Positions 22,917 through 31,611 of a stretch of 45,477 nucleotides of DNA are shown piece by piece. The notes under the pieces were generated by a model. It did no database searches. It was not told the DNA's origin and saw nothing but the letters and a program-made list of their open reading frames with translations. The stretch is from positions 1-45,477 of the forward strand of contig JAFGGI010000056.1 in assembly GCA_016930635.1 (NCBI GenBank), given 5' to 3'. This DNA comes from Sedimentisphaerales bacterium. Lineage in GTDB: Bacteria; Planctomycetota; Phycisphaerae; Sedimentisphaerales; UBA12454. A program made the translations under genes and the position numbers. How positions within the stretch are numbered: position 1 is the stretch's first letter; the number at the start of each line of letters is the position of its first letter.

Positions 22917-24101
22917 ATGAAGAAAAAAGCCAACAAAAAGGACGGTTTTTCTACCACCGCAGTACACGCAGGAGAGATACGCTATAACGAATACGGCTCA
23001 ATAACAACACCTATTGTTCAGAGCTCAACATTCATATTTAAGAACATTGAAGACATAAAAAAGCTGGCTGAGGGTGTAACCGGCAGGTTCGAATACGGCC
23101 GATACGGCCATCCCGCACAGGTTGCGGCCGAGGGGAAACTTGCCGCCCTGGAAGAAACTGAAGATGCGGTGCTGTTTTCTTCGGGAATGAGTGCTATAAC
23201 GACCACTCTGTTCGCCCTGTTGAAGGCAGGCGACCATATAATAATAACAGATGACGCATACAAACGAACGCTTGACTTTTGCCTGAAGTGTCTGGACAGA
23301 TTCGATATCGAATGCACCGTTGTGAAAATGGGTGATTATGAAGCAATAGAAAAAGCAATAAAACCGAATACAAAGGTTTTCTTTTCCGAGTCGCCGACAA
23401 ATCCCTATCTGAACATAATGGATATGGAACGGCTGATGAAAATTTTCAAGGGAAAAGATATATACGTCATATCGGACAGCACATTCGCAACGCCCTACAA
23501 TCAAAAACCGCTGGAATACGGAGTCGATCTGGTTATACACAGTGCTACTAAATATCTCGGCGGTCATAATGACCTGCTCAGTGGAGTGGTATTAGGCAGA
23601 AAGGAACTGACCGATGGTATCCGCGAATATCTCAAAATAACCGGCGGTTGTATCGATCCGCATTCTTCTTATCTGTTGATCCGCGGATTGAAGACCTTCG
23701 AACTTCGTATGCAGCGTCATAATGCTACCGCCCAGGCAGTTGCTGAGTATCTCGAAAAGCATCCGAAGGTAAACCGCGTATATTATCCAGGCCTGAAGAG
23801 TCATCCGCATTACGAAATCGCCAAAAAACAGATGAAAGGCTTCGGCGGTGTAGTTACTTTCGAAGTAGAACATGATGTTTCTTATGCCCTGAATTTTCTT
23901 AGCAAGCTGAAAATCATAAATATCGGTCCCAGTCTTGGCGGTGTGGAGTCGCTTATAACACATCCTGCTACGGTAAGTTACTATGCCATAACAAAAAAAG
24001 AACGTCTGGAGCTGGGAATAACAGACGGGCTTATCCGGCTCGCTGTAGGTGTAGAGAACACAGAAGATATTATCAGAGATATAGAGCAGGCATTAGAGTG
24101 A
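22917..24101 (+). CDS. metB: Cys/Met-metabolism PLP enzyme, probably cystathionine gamma-synthase
   Basis: Trans-sulfuration family PLP enzyme; cytoplasmic. The N-terminal block is FSTTAVHAGEIRYNEYGSIT. Cofactor-binding segments are FEYGRYGHPAQVAAEGKLA and VLFSSGMSAITTTL. VFFSESPTNPYLNIMD follows, then the PLP-lysine block DLVIHSATKYLGGHNDLLSG. The C-terminal part (RGLKTFELRMQRHN, VYYPGLKSHPHYEIAKKQM, GVESLITHPATVSYY) resembles plant-type cystathionine gamma-synthases by eye, but gamma-lyase, beta-lyase or methionine gamma-lyase cannot be excluded from motifs alone. At 394 residues it is typical. It sits inside the ruv cluster and overlaps ruvA by 4 bp, so the two are translationally coupled. 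Confidence 0.85.
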   Translation: MKKKANKKDGFSTTAVHAGEIRYNEYGSITTPIVQSSTFIFKNIEDIKKLAEGVTGRFEYGRYGHPAQVAAEGKLAALEETEDAVLFSSGMSAITTTLFALLKAGDHIIITDDAYKRTLDFCLKCLDRFDIECTVVKMGDYEAIEKAIKPNTKVFFSESPTNPYLNIMDMERLMKIFKGKDIYVISDSTFATPYNQKPLEYGVDLVIHSATKYLGGHNDLLSGVVLGRKELTDGIREYLKITGGCIDPHSSYLLIRGLKTFELRMQRHNATAQAVAEYLEKHPKVNRVYYPGLKSHPHYEIAKKQMKGFGGVVTFEVEHDVSYALNFLSKLKIINIGPSLGGVESLITHPATVSYYAITKKERLELGITDGLIRLAVGVENTEDIIRDIEQALE

Positions 24102-24730
24102 TAGCACAGGTTGAAGGAAAACTCGTAAATTTAAACAGTGACACTGCCCTGGTTCAGGTCGGACAGATATGCTATGAAATTCTCCTGCCTGGTTATCTGG
24201 CGGCTATGCTGTCCGACAAAATCGATCAGGATATTACTCTTTGCACAATGGAATATTATGAAGGCAGCGTGGCAGGCGGCAATCTCGTGCCGCAAATGGT
24301 AGGTTTTCTGTCGCCCGGCGAAAAGGACTTTTTCAGGCGTTATACATCCGTAGGCGGAATCGGCATTAAAAAAGGCCTAAAGTCTTTGGCTGTCCCGATA
24401 GCTTCTATAGCTGCTGCTATTGAAAGCGGAGACGATAAAACACTTATCGCCCTGCCAGGAATAGGCAAAAGACTTGCCCAGCACATAATTGCCGAGCTTA
24501 AAGGCAAACTGACAGACTTTGCTATTGGCGCAGAGTCTGCAATAAACGAAGAAAAAACAGCGTTTACAGGTTTCCAGATAGAGGCTCTTGAAATTCTTAT
24601 CGCCTGGGGTGAAAAACGTATTGAAGCCTCAGAGCTTATCAAGCTTGCCTGCAACAGGCATCCGCAGATAAAGACTGCAGAAGAGCTTGTGCCGCTGGTG
24701 TACAGAATAAAACAAGGAATAGAGGTATAG
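24098..24730 (+). CDS. ruvA: Holliday junction branch migration protein RuvA
   Basis: Tetrameric protein that binds the four-way junction and loads the RuvB motor. It has an N-terminal OB-fold (MIAQVEGKLVNLNSDTALVQVGQICYEI), the YEGSV and FFRRYTSVGGIGIKKGLK region, and tandem helix-hairpin-helix motifs (VGGIGIKKGL, LPGIGKRLAQHIIAELKGKL). A C-terminal RuvB-binding domain follows (about 155-210). At 210 residues it is normal. It starts with GTG within the end of the preceding gene (GTGA overlap). ruvB begins 1 bp after its stop. Confidence 0.93.
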   Translation: MIAQVEGKLVNLNSDTALVQVGQICYEILLPGYLAAMLSDKIDQDITLCTMEYYEGSVAGGNLVPQMVGFLSPGEKDFFRRYTSVGGIGIKKGLKSLAVPIASIAAAIESGDDKTLIALPGIGKRLAQHIIAELKGKLTDFAIGAESAINEEKTAFTGFQIEALEILIAWGEKRIEASELIKLACNRHPQIKTAEELVPLVYRIKQGIEV

Positions 24731-24731
24731 G

Positions 24732-25766
24732 ATGGCGATAGACAGGGTTTTAAATTCTGAATCGACAAGCCAGCAGGAAGAAAGCTTTAACGCTTCGCTT
24801 CGGCCGACGAATTTAGACGAATGTCTCGGCCAAAAGAATGTAAAAGAGAAATTATCTATCGCTATTGCTGCGGCAAAGAAAAGAAATGAGCCCTTGGACC
24901 ATATTCTGTTTTACGGCCCGCCCGGCCTTGGTAAGACAACTTTAGCCCATGTCATTGCCAAGGAAATGGGAGCAAAGATAAAGACCACTTCCGGCCCTGC
25001 CCTTGTAAAGCAAGGCGATGTGATGGGCCTTTTGAGTAATATAAATACAGGCGACATATTATTCATAGACGAAGTACATCGGCTAAGCACACCGGTCGAA
25101 GAATTCATCTACCCTGCTATGGAGGATTTCAGGGTCGATTTTACAGTGGACAGCGGCCTTCATGCAAAAACGATAAATTTTCCATTGAAGCGTTTTACTC
25201 TCATCGGCGCAACTACCCGCGCAGGTCTTTTGAGCGCCCCGCTGAGAGGCAGGTTCGGGATGCTGTATCATCTGGAATTCTACAGCAGCGGCGAACTTGC
25301 CCAAATCCTTAAGCGTTCAGCAGGACTTTTGAATTTATCCTGCCAGGACGGCACACTTGGGACTATTGCCTCTCGAAGCAGAGGTACACCAAGGATAGCT
25401 AACAGGCTTCTAAAGCGAGTCCGTGATTATGCACAGGTAAAGGGTAAAGGCAGGCTTACTGAAGATGTAGTTACAAACGCTCTGAAAATGGAGCAGATCG
25501 ATGAGCTTGGCCTTGACGAGCTTGACAGGTCGTTTTTAAGGGCTTTGGCTAATGTCTATAACGGCGGGCCTGCGGGCATCGAGGCCATTGCCGCTACGCT
25601 GGGCGAGGAAAAAGACACACTCGAGGATGTTGTTGAGCCCTATTTATTGCAGATAGGATTTATCCGCAGAACAAATCGGGGAAGAGAGATAACCGAAAAA
25701 GCTTATAACCATCTGGGTATTGAGCCCAAAAAAAGAAGTAAGCAGAATGATACAGGATTATTTTAG
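24732..25766 (+). CDS. ruvB: Holliday junction branch migration ATPase RuvB
   Basis: AAA+ hexameric motor that drives branch migration with RuvA. Walker A is YGPPGLGKTTLAHVIA (GPPGLGKTT, 62-70), Walker B is ILFIDEVHRLS, sensor 1 is FTLIGATTRAGLLSAPLRGRFG with the arginine finger. A C-terminal winged-helix DNA-binding domain follows (GGPAGIEAIAATLGEEKDTL, VEPYLLQIGFIRRTNRGRE). At 344 residues it is standard. It is immediately downstream of ruvA. Confidence 0.97.
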   Translation: MAIDRVLNSESTSQQEESFNASLRPTNLDECLGQKNVKEKLSIAIAAAKKRNEPLDHILFYGPPGLGKTTLAHVIAKEMGAKIKTTSGPALVKQGDVMGLLSNINTGDILFIDEVHRLSTPVEEFIYPAMEDFRVDFTVDSGLHAKTINFPLKRFTLIGATTRAGLLSAPLRGRFGMLYHLEFYSSGELAQILKRSAGLLNLSCQDGTLGTIASRSRGTPRIANRLLKRVRDYAQVKGKGRLTEDVVTNALKMEQIDELGLDELDRSFLRALANVYNGGPAGIEAIAATLGEEKDTLEDVVEPYLLQIGFIRRTNRGREITEKAYNHLGIEPKKRSKQNDTGLF

Positions 25767-25855
25767 AAACCTTTTGAAGTTTTGGGGTGCATTTCTGTAA
25801 AAAATCATGCTGCATAGTTGAAAAGGACGACAACTATAGATAAGAAGGAATGGAA

Positions 25856-26794
25856 ATGAGAAAATTTGCACTACTGATATTTTTATCCATATCCGCAGCA
25901 ATCGCATTATCAGGCTGTCAGAAGCCTGCTCAGCGAAGCGGGGATTTTTCACTTGAGCCTGAGCAGATGGTCAATCTCTACTACATGGCTGGGACTTTTG
26001 GTATGACCGTAACAGTTGCAGACGACAGAATTATTCTCAGCAATGAGGATAATACCGTAATCATTTATCCGGAGGTTGATCAGGTTTACGTCAATAATCA
26101 ATATATTGCTCCTTTGGGCAGGACAAGGAAAATTGACGGCATGCTCCATGTACGTTCAGGACTTGAAGAGCAGATTCGAAGCAGTTTTAAGGTCGAGATA
26201 AAACCAATTGTGCCTAAACCGGTCCCTGTCCCGAAAATTCCTCCAAAAATTACAGGTGCGACAATTGTAATTGACCCAGGCCATGGCGGCAAAGATCCAG
26301 GCGCAATCAGTACTTATGGTTTTTATGAAAAAACCGTGAATCTCGATGTAGCTATGCAGATATCAGATATACTGAAAAAGCAGGGCTGTAATATCATAAT
26401 GACCCGTGACAGGGATGTATTTATCGAACTCGAAGAACGAGCCGATATTGCAAACCGAAACAGAGCAAAACTGTTTATCAGCATTCATGCAGACTCGTGT
26501 AATACGAAAAATGCAAACGGTTTTACCCTTTATGTTGCCAGAAATGCCAGCCAGGCTGCAAAAATGCTTGCTACATCAATTGACGGACAAATGCCGCAAA
26601 CAGGTATAAAAAGCCGCGGAATAAAACAGGCTGATTTTAAAGTCTTAAAGCACACCCGCTGCCCTGCGGTACTTATAGAACTCGGCTACCTCTCAAACTA
26701 CTGGGAAGCAAAACAGCTCAAAAACCAAGATATGCAAAGACGTCTTGCCAATGCCATCGCTGACGGGATAACGGATTATCTCAAACATAAGTAG
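25856..26794 (+). CDS. N-acetylmuramoyl-L-alanine amidase lipoprotein (Amidase_3)
   Basis: Cleaves the bond between MurNAc and the stem peptide of peptidoglycan. A lipoprotein signal peptide with lipobox ALSGC places it in the periplasm. An N-terminal region of about 110 residues (VNLYYMAGTFGMTVTVADDR) resembles a copper-amine-oxidase-N-like or AMIN-like domain. The amidase domain (about 135-312) carries the zinc ligands VIDPGHGGKDPG, FYEKTVNLDVA and LFISIHADSC, and the catalytic Glu in AVLIELGYLSN. RGIKQADFKVLKHT is also typical. AAGGA six bases before the ATG at 25856 supports that start over one six bases earlier. This supports a peptidoglycan wall. Confidence 0.92.
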   Translation: MRKFALLIFLSISAAIALSGCQKPAQRSGDFSLEPEQMVNLYYMAGTFGMTVTVADDRIILSNEDNTVIIYPEVDQVYVNNQYIAPLGRTRKIDGMLHVRSGLEEQIRSSFKVEIKPIVPKPVPVPKIPPKITGATIVIDPGHGGKDPGAISTYGFYEKTVNLDVAMQISDILKKQGCNIIMTRDRDVFIELEERADIANRNRAKLFISIHADSCNTKNANGFTLYVARNASQAAKMLATSIDGQMPQTGIKSRGIKQADFKVLKHTRCPAVLIELGYLSNYWEAKQLKNQDMQRRLANAIADGITDYLKHK

Positions 26795-26796
26795 TC

Positions 26797-27609
26797 ATGG
26801 ACACTCAAAACCTTTTGATAGCGATAGGTTTGACAGTTTTTGCCGGGTTATCCACCGGTATCGGCAGTGCTATGGCGTTTTTCGCCAGAAGAACCAATAC
26901 AAGTTTTCTCTCGGCTTCTATGGGATTTTCTGCAGGAGTTATGATTTATGTCTCACTTATCGAGATCGTTTCCAAAGCAAAAGATGGACTAACTGAAGAA
27001 TTAGGAATAGTTGCGGGTTCCTGGCTGACAGCAGCGGCTTTTTTTGCAGGGATATTTATAATAGCCTTAATTGACAAAGTTATACCTGATATCGGCAATC
27101 CGCATGAAACACAAAAAATCGAGAAAATTGACGATGCTGAAGCTGCCGAGAAATATCGCAATCTTTATCGTACAGGATTATTTACTGCCCTGGCAATCGC
27201 GATACATAATTTTCCGGAAGGATTTGCAACCTTCATGGCGGCAATAAAAGACGTTCGGATCGGTATCCCTATCGCTGTTGCAATAGCTATTCATAACATA
27301 CCAGAAGGTATCGCGGTTTCCATACCTGTATATTATGCAACGGGCAACCGGAAAAAAGCCTTTTGGCTGTCGTTTCTTTCCGGTCTGGCTGAGCCTTTAG
27401 GCGCTGTCATAGGATATACTATCCTCTTTAGCATAATGAATAACATAATATACAGCATAGCATTTGCAGCAGTTGGCGGTATAATGGTGTTTATCTCGGT
27501 AGATCAGTTGATACCTGCAGCGGAAAAATACGGTAAACATCATTATGCCGTGTATGGTTTTGTCGCAGGAATGATAGTTATGGCGATAAGCTTGTTACTC
27601 TTTGTGTAG
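26797..27609 (+). CDS. zupT: ZIP-family zinc/divalent metal transporter (ZupT-like)
   Basis: Inner-membrane metal importer with about eight transmembrane segments and a short cytoplasmic His/Glu-containing loop after the third (DKVIPDIGNPHETQKIEKID). The two metal-binding signatures of the ZupT subgroup are present: IAIHNFPEGFATF in TM4 and IAIHNIPEGIAV in TM5. GLAEPLGAVIGY lies in TM6. At 270 residues it is close to E. coli ZupT (257). The ATG is 2 bp after the amidase stop and lacks a strong Shine-Dalgarno, suggesting coupling. Substrate range (zinc, iron, manganese) cannot be told from sequence. Confidence 0.92.
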   Translation: MDTQNLLIAIGLTVFAGLSTGIGSAMAFFARRTNTSFLSASMGFSAGVMIYVSLIEIVSKAKDGLTEELGIVAGSWLTAAAFFAGIFIIALIDKVIPDIGNPHETQKIEKIDDAEAAEKYRNLYRTGLFTALAIAIHNFPEGFATFMAAIKDVRIGIPIAVAIAIHNIPEGIAVSIPVYYATGNRKKAFWLSFLSGLAEPLGAVIGYTILFSIMNNIIYSIAFAAVGGIMVFISVDQLIPAAEKYGKHHYAVYGFVAGMIVMAISLLLFV

Positions 27610-27618
27610 AAAAATAAA

Positions 27619-28563
27619 ATGAATCCTTATCCTTTAAAATTTCATCCTATCTATAAGGAACTCATCTGGGGCGGGTCTAAGCTCAAAGATGTCCTGGGCA
27701 AAGATTTTCCTCCTAATGTCAAAATCGGTGAAAGCTGGGAACTGGCCGATCTGCCAGATAATAAATCAATGATTATAAACGGCGAATTAGCAGGAAAAAC
27801 AATCACCGAAGTCCTGCAGAAATATCCTCAGCAGATTATCGGCAAAAAAGATTATGAGCCTCCTTTCGGGCTGCTTATCAAATTTATCGACGCTGCCGAT
27901 GTTCTCAGCGTCCAGGTTCATCCCGATGCAGATGCGGTGAAAAGACTCAAAACAGGTCGGCCTAAAACCGAATGCTGGTATATCATCGACGCTGAGCCGG
28001 GGGCCTGTATCTACAAAGGTTTAAAGCCCGGAACAACAAAACAGCAGTTTGCCCAGGCAATAAAAGACGGCAATTGTGCTGAACTTCTGAATAAAATTTC
28101 CGTAAAGCCCGGCCAATGCCATCTGCTCCCTGCCGGGACCGTTCATGCAATTTCGGCAGGAATTTTAATAGCTGAGATTCAGACTCCCTCGGATACAACT
28201 TTCAGGGTTTTCGACTGGAACAGGCTGCAAAACGGAAAACCCAGGCAATTGCACATCACACAGGCCCTGGAGAGTATTAATTTCAACCAAAGTCCTGACG
28301 ATATCCCGGTAACTACAGAAGGAAAACTTGCCGAGACACAATTTTTCAAGATCGATAAGTTCACAGCAAAAGCTAATACCTCAAACGATATTAATAACGA
28401 CCAAATGAAGGTAATTATAGTCATCGAAGGCTCAGGAAAAATAACTTCACCCCAGTCGCAGAAAGCGGATTTTGCAAAAGGCCGGACGATTCTCCTGCCG
28501 GCAGAATTTAAAGGTACAATTGAATTTGAGACTTATACTGAATATCTGCAAATCACCATATAA
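27619..28563 (+). CDS. manA: Mannose-6-phosphate isomerase, class I
   Basis: Interconverts fructose-6-phosphate and mannose-6-phosphate, feeding GDP-mannose and surface glycans; a zinc enzyme of the cupin fold. The family start is LKFHPIYKELIWGGSKL, as in the short (about 315 aa) bacterial ManA group. Zinc ligands lie in LSVQVHPDADAV, KTECWYIID and PAGTVHAISAGILIAEIQ. SDTTFRVFDWNR is the characteristic arginine block. At 314 residues it is the usual short-form length. It lies a few kilobases upstream of a glycosyltransferase cluster. Confidence 0.95.
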   Translation: MNPYPLKFHPIYKELIWGGSKLKDVLGKDFPPNVKIGESWELADLPDNKSMIINGELAGKTITEVLQKYPQQIIGKKDYEPPFGLLIKFIDAADVLSVQVHPDADAVKRLKTGRPKTECWYIIDAEPGACIYKGLKPGTTKQQFAQAIKDGNCAELLNKISVKPGQCHLLPAGTVHAISAGILIAEIQTPSDTTFRVFDWNRLQNGKPRQLHITQALESINFNQSPDDIPVTTEGKLAETQFFKIDKFTAKANTSNDINNDQMKVIIVIEGSGKITSPQSQKADFAKGRTILLPAEFKGTIEFETYTEYLQITI

Positions 28564-28577
28564 AAGACTCGGAAGCA

Positions 28578-28606
28578 TTGACATTTTTACAGGTTTTTAA
28601 TAAAGT
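28578..28606 (+). promoter_or_regulatory. Promoter placing a leaderless start on the nusG-like gene
   Basis: TTGACA (28578-28583), exactly 17 bp, TAAAGT (28601-28606). The expected transcription start (28612-28614) coincides with the ATG at 28613, and no Shine-Dalgarno is present. Confidence 0.5.
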
Positions 28607-28612
28607 ATATTT

Positions 28613-29167
28613 ATGCTGAAACCGAGTGAAAATCCACCGATAATATGGCCATCCGGAAAAAGTGTAAAAGACTTCCAGGGAACGTGGTGGATTGCACATA
28701 CAAAGAGCAGAAATGAAAAGGCGCTCGCCTGGCAAATGCAGAAAAAAAACGTCAGCTATTTCCTGCCTCTTGTTGAGAAAGTATACAGAAGAAGCCGGAG
28801 AGTTTTTCGCTCAATGCTGCCTTTGTTCAGCGGATATGTTTTTTTCTGCGGCAGTGAAAATGACAGGCTTGAAGTGTTAAAGACGAATCGAGTCGCAGGT
28901 CTGTTAAATATAAACGACCAGGAACATTTAGTTTCAGAGCTTTTACCTATTGAAAAGGCTATCACGAACGGCATGAATCTTGCGCCGCATAATTATATTA
29001 AAGCGGGCCAGAGGTGCAGAGTAGTTGCCGGTTCACTCATAGGAACTGAAGGCCTGGTGGTCAGCGACCAGAATAAGACCAGGCTCGTATTGCAGGTCGA
29101 TATACTCGGCAAGGCCACATGTCTTGAGATAGATGCCGATCTGCTTGAAATACTCCAGGAAGATTAA
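28613..29167 (+). CDS. NusG/RfaH-family transcription elongation factor paralogue
   Basis: The NGN domain (about 28-125) is recognisable from WWIAHTKSRNEKALAWQMQ, SYFLPLVEKVYRR, FSGYVFFCGSEN and VAGLLNIND. A KOW-type C-terminal domain (about 130-184) starts with the glycine-centred loop RCRVVAGSLIGTEGLVVSD. NusG-family proteins bind RNA polymerase and suppress pausing. Specialised paralogues such as RfaH and UpxY act on long polysaccharide operons. Since it is not next to secE and ribosomal protein genes, it is more likely a specialised paralogue than housekeeping NusG. The surface-glycan genes begin about 3 kb downstream, past the opposed feo operon. At 184 residues its size fits. Confidence 0.85.
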   Translation: MLKPSENPPIIWPSGKSVKDFQGTWWIAHTKSRNEKALAWQMQKKNVSYFLPLVEKVYRRSRRVFRSMLPLFSGYVFFCGSENDRLEVLKTNRVAGLLNINDQEHLVSELLPIEKAITNGMNLAPHNYIKAGQRCRVVAGSLIGTEGLVVSDQNKTRLVLQVDILGKATCLEIDADLLEILQED

Positions 29168-29190
29168 ATATATTCACATGGAGGTGACTT

Positions 29191-29562
29191 ATGAATCTAC
29201 AATGGTTACCCAAAATCATTGCCATACTCCTTGTTATTGATGCACTTGTTGCTCTGTTCCGGCCTGACATAGTAAAAAAATATTGCCAGTTTTTTTCTCA
29301 AGGTACAATAATCTATCTGATCGCAGCTATTGACGCTTTAATTGGAATAGCTCTTCTATTAGGCGGGGCAAAATGTAATCTTCCCTGGGCTGTTATTGCT
29401 ATCGGGATACTGGCTATTGCAGTGGCATTTTTTATTGTCGCTATGCCGCAACAGTCAAGGGCCATATCCAACTGGTTCGGGGCAAAAAACACAATTACGC
29501 TGCGTTTTTTTGCGATAATTTATTTGGCTGTAGCTGCTTTTCTGGTATATGCATCAGGATAA
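29191..29562 (+). CDS. Small integral membrane protein (123 aa), unknown function
   Basis: Four predicted transmembrane helices: IIAILLVIDALVALF, IIYLIAAIDALIGIALLLGG, WAVIAIGILAIAVAFFIVA and FFAIIYLAVAAFLVYA, with short basic loops. A very strong Shine-Dalgarno, GGAGGTGA, precedes the ATG. I cannot assign a family with confidence; the size and layout resemble small uncharacterised inner-membrane proteins. It ends 9 bases inside the convergent feoB gene. It is probably cotranscribed with the NusG-like gene 23 bp upstream. Confidence 0.75.
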   Translation: MNLQWLPKIIAILLVIDALVALFRPDIVKKYCQFFSQGTIIYLIAAIDALIGIALLLGGAKCNLPWAVIAIGILAIAVAFFIVAMPQQSRAISNWFGAKNTITLRFFAIIYLAVAAFLVYASG

Positions 29563-31611
29563 ATACATACCGAGCTGATAAACCACAAGGGTAACAACAT
29601 ATGCCAGAGCAGTCAGTCCTGCCCACTGAAATATCGCCCAGCCGATTCGGCCGGTTTCTGCCCGTGTAACAGCCACAGTTGCAACACAGGGAGCGCTTAT
29701 CAAGCAAAATAACATAATACAAAAAGCCTGCAAAGGTGTATAATCCGCCCTGAGCTTTTCACGTAATACTGATACATCTTCATGTTCACTAATAGCATAT
29801 GTGATACCCATTTGTGCGACAAAAACTTCCTTTGCCGCCATTGCACCTATCAAAGCAGTAACTATTCTCTTGTCAAACCCCAGGGGTTTAAACGCAGGCT
29901 CCAGAAATCCGCTTAATCGCCCTGTTATTGAATATTCAAGTATCTGTTTTTGCGAAATATCTTCTTCCTCCTGCTCTACGGCCGATCGGGGAAAATTACC
30001 TGCAAACCATAATATTACGGATATGACTAAAATAACTGTTCCTGCTTTTTTCAGATACAGCCAGCCCCTTTCCCACATATGTATAAGTATCGCTTTAAAG
30101 GTCGGCATTCTGTAAGGCGGCAATTCCATCACGAAAGGTACGGTCTCTCCTCTTAACAAAGTCAGCCTTAAGATCTTCGCTGCGATAACAGCAAGAACAA
30201 TACCGATAAAGTAAATCAACAGCATTACTGCGCCCCGCCATTTGAGAGCAAAAAATGCCGGTATGAACAATGCATAAATTGTGATCCTCGCCCCGCAGCT
30301 AAATAGTGGCAGCACAAGAATCGTTGTTATACGATTTCTGCGGTTTTCAAGAATTCTGCAGGCCATTATCGCCGGCACAGTACAGCCAAAACCGATAAGC
30401 ATCGGTATAAAGCTTTTGCCGTGCAGACCTATTTTGTGCATTATCCTGTCGGTAACGAATGCAGCTCTTGCCATATATCCTGTACCTTCGAGAACAGCAA
30501 TCGCCATAAAAAGCAGAAGGATATTAGGCAAAAAGATAACAACACCGCCGACACCACCAAGTATTCCATCTACAATAAGAGACTTGATAAGACTTTCCTG
30601 GCCGGTCGGCCAAAAGCCTGATATGTATCTCGAAAGAAAACCGAAAAGCCCTTCCAGCCAGCCCATAGGCCATTTGCCAATCCTGAAGGTGAGGTCGAAA
30701 ACAATATACATCAAGGCAACAAAAATCGGCAAACCAAAAACTCTGTGAGTAACAACCGCATCTATCATATCACTGCGATTATGCCTGGTCTCAATGGTAT
30801 TTTTAACCGCTTCCTGACAGGCTCCGGAGATAAAACCGTAGCGTCTGTCAGCTATTATAATCTCAGGTTCTTCACCGAAAATTTCTCGCAAATGATTGAT
30901 ACTATCCTGTGCAGCATCTAAAACCTTCGTATCTTTTACCTGTTTTAGAATCTCTTCATCCTGTTCAAGCAGTTTTACCGCTATCCATCTGCTGTTAAAT
31001 TTTTTCAGCAAATCTTTCTCTGTCTGCAATTGCTGCTGTAATTTTTCGAGCTCATCTTCTATTTCTTTGCCGTATTTAATCCTGAGATTAGAACATCTTT
31101 GTTTGTCCTGTGCCGTTTTAACTGTCGCCTCTAACAGTTCATTTATACCCTGGTCCTTATTTCCAATTGTTTGCACTATAGGCAAACCAAACAGAGATGA
31201 AAGCATTTCTATATCGAATATAAGTCCCTTATTTTTAGCAACATCACTCATATTAAAAGCAAGAACAATCGGGGCTTCCATCTCCATAAGCTGCACTGCA
31301 AGATAAAGATTTCTTTCTATATTCGCCGAGTCAATAACATCCACAACTACATCAGGTTTTTCTTCGACAATAAAATTCCTTGCTACAATTTCCTCGGCTG
31401 AATATGCAGTAAGACTATAAGTACCTGGCAAATCTACAATATTAAGTACAAAATCTTTGTGATGACAAAGACCTTCCTTTTTTTCAACAGTAACGCCGGG
31501 GTAGTTGCCGACATGCTGCCGCATACCTGTTAGTGAATTGAAAACAGTAGTCTTGCCGCTGTTCGGATTACCAGCGAGTGCAATCGTGATATTTTTTATT
31601 TTTTCAGTCAT
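29554..31611 (-). CDS. feoB: Ferrous iron transport protein FeoB
   Basis: Inner-membrane Fe(II) importer with an N-terminal GTP-binding domain. G-motifs: G1 AGNPNSGKTTVFNSLTG (about 14-30), G3 NIVDLPGTYSL and G4-like LAFNMSDVAKN. A GDI/linker helical region follows (about 170-275), then the membrane part with the two Gate repeats: GGVGGVVIFLPNILLLFMAI, GYMARAAFVTDRIMHKIGLH, IPMLIGFGCTVPAIMACRIL and, later, ELPPYRMPTFKAI and MAAKEVFVAQMG. At 685 residues it is slightly shorter than E. coli FeoB (773). Its ATG overlaps the feoA stop by 8 bases. Confidence 0.96.
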   Translation of the reverse strand: MTEKIKNITIALAGNPNSGKTTVFNSLTGMRQHVGNYPGVTVEKKEGLCHHKDFVLNIVDLPGTYSLTAYSAEEIVARNFIVEEKPDVVVDVIDSANIERNLYLAVQLMEMEAPIVLAFNMSDVAKNKGLIFDIEMLSSLFGLPIVQTIGNKDQGINELLEATVKTAQDKQRCSNLRIKYGKEIEDELEKLQQQLQTEKDLLKKFNSRWIAVKLLEQDEEILKQVKDTKVLDAAQDSINHLREIFGEEPEIIIADRRYGFISGACQEAVKNTIETRHNRSDMIDAVVTHRVFGLPIFVALMYIVFDLTFRIGKWPMGWLEGLFGFLSRYISGFWPTGQESLIKSLIVDGILGGVGGVVIFLPNILLLFMAIAVLEGTGYMARAAFVTDRIMHKIGLHGKSFIPMLIGFGCTVPAIMACRILENRRNRITTILVLPLFSCGARITIYALFIPAFFALKWRGAVMLLIYFIGIVLAVIAAKILRLTLLRGETVPFVMELPPYRMPTFKAILIHMWERGWLYLKKAGTVILVISVILWFAGNFPRSAVEQEEEDISQKQILEYSITGRLSGFLEPAFKPLGFDKRIVTALIGAMAAKEVFVAQMGITYAISEHEDVSVLREKLRADYTPLQAFCIMLFCLISAPCVATVAVTRAETGRIGWAIFQWAGLTALAYVVTLVVYQLGMYLS

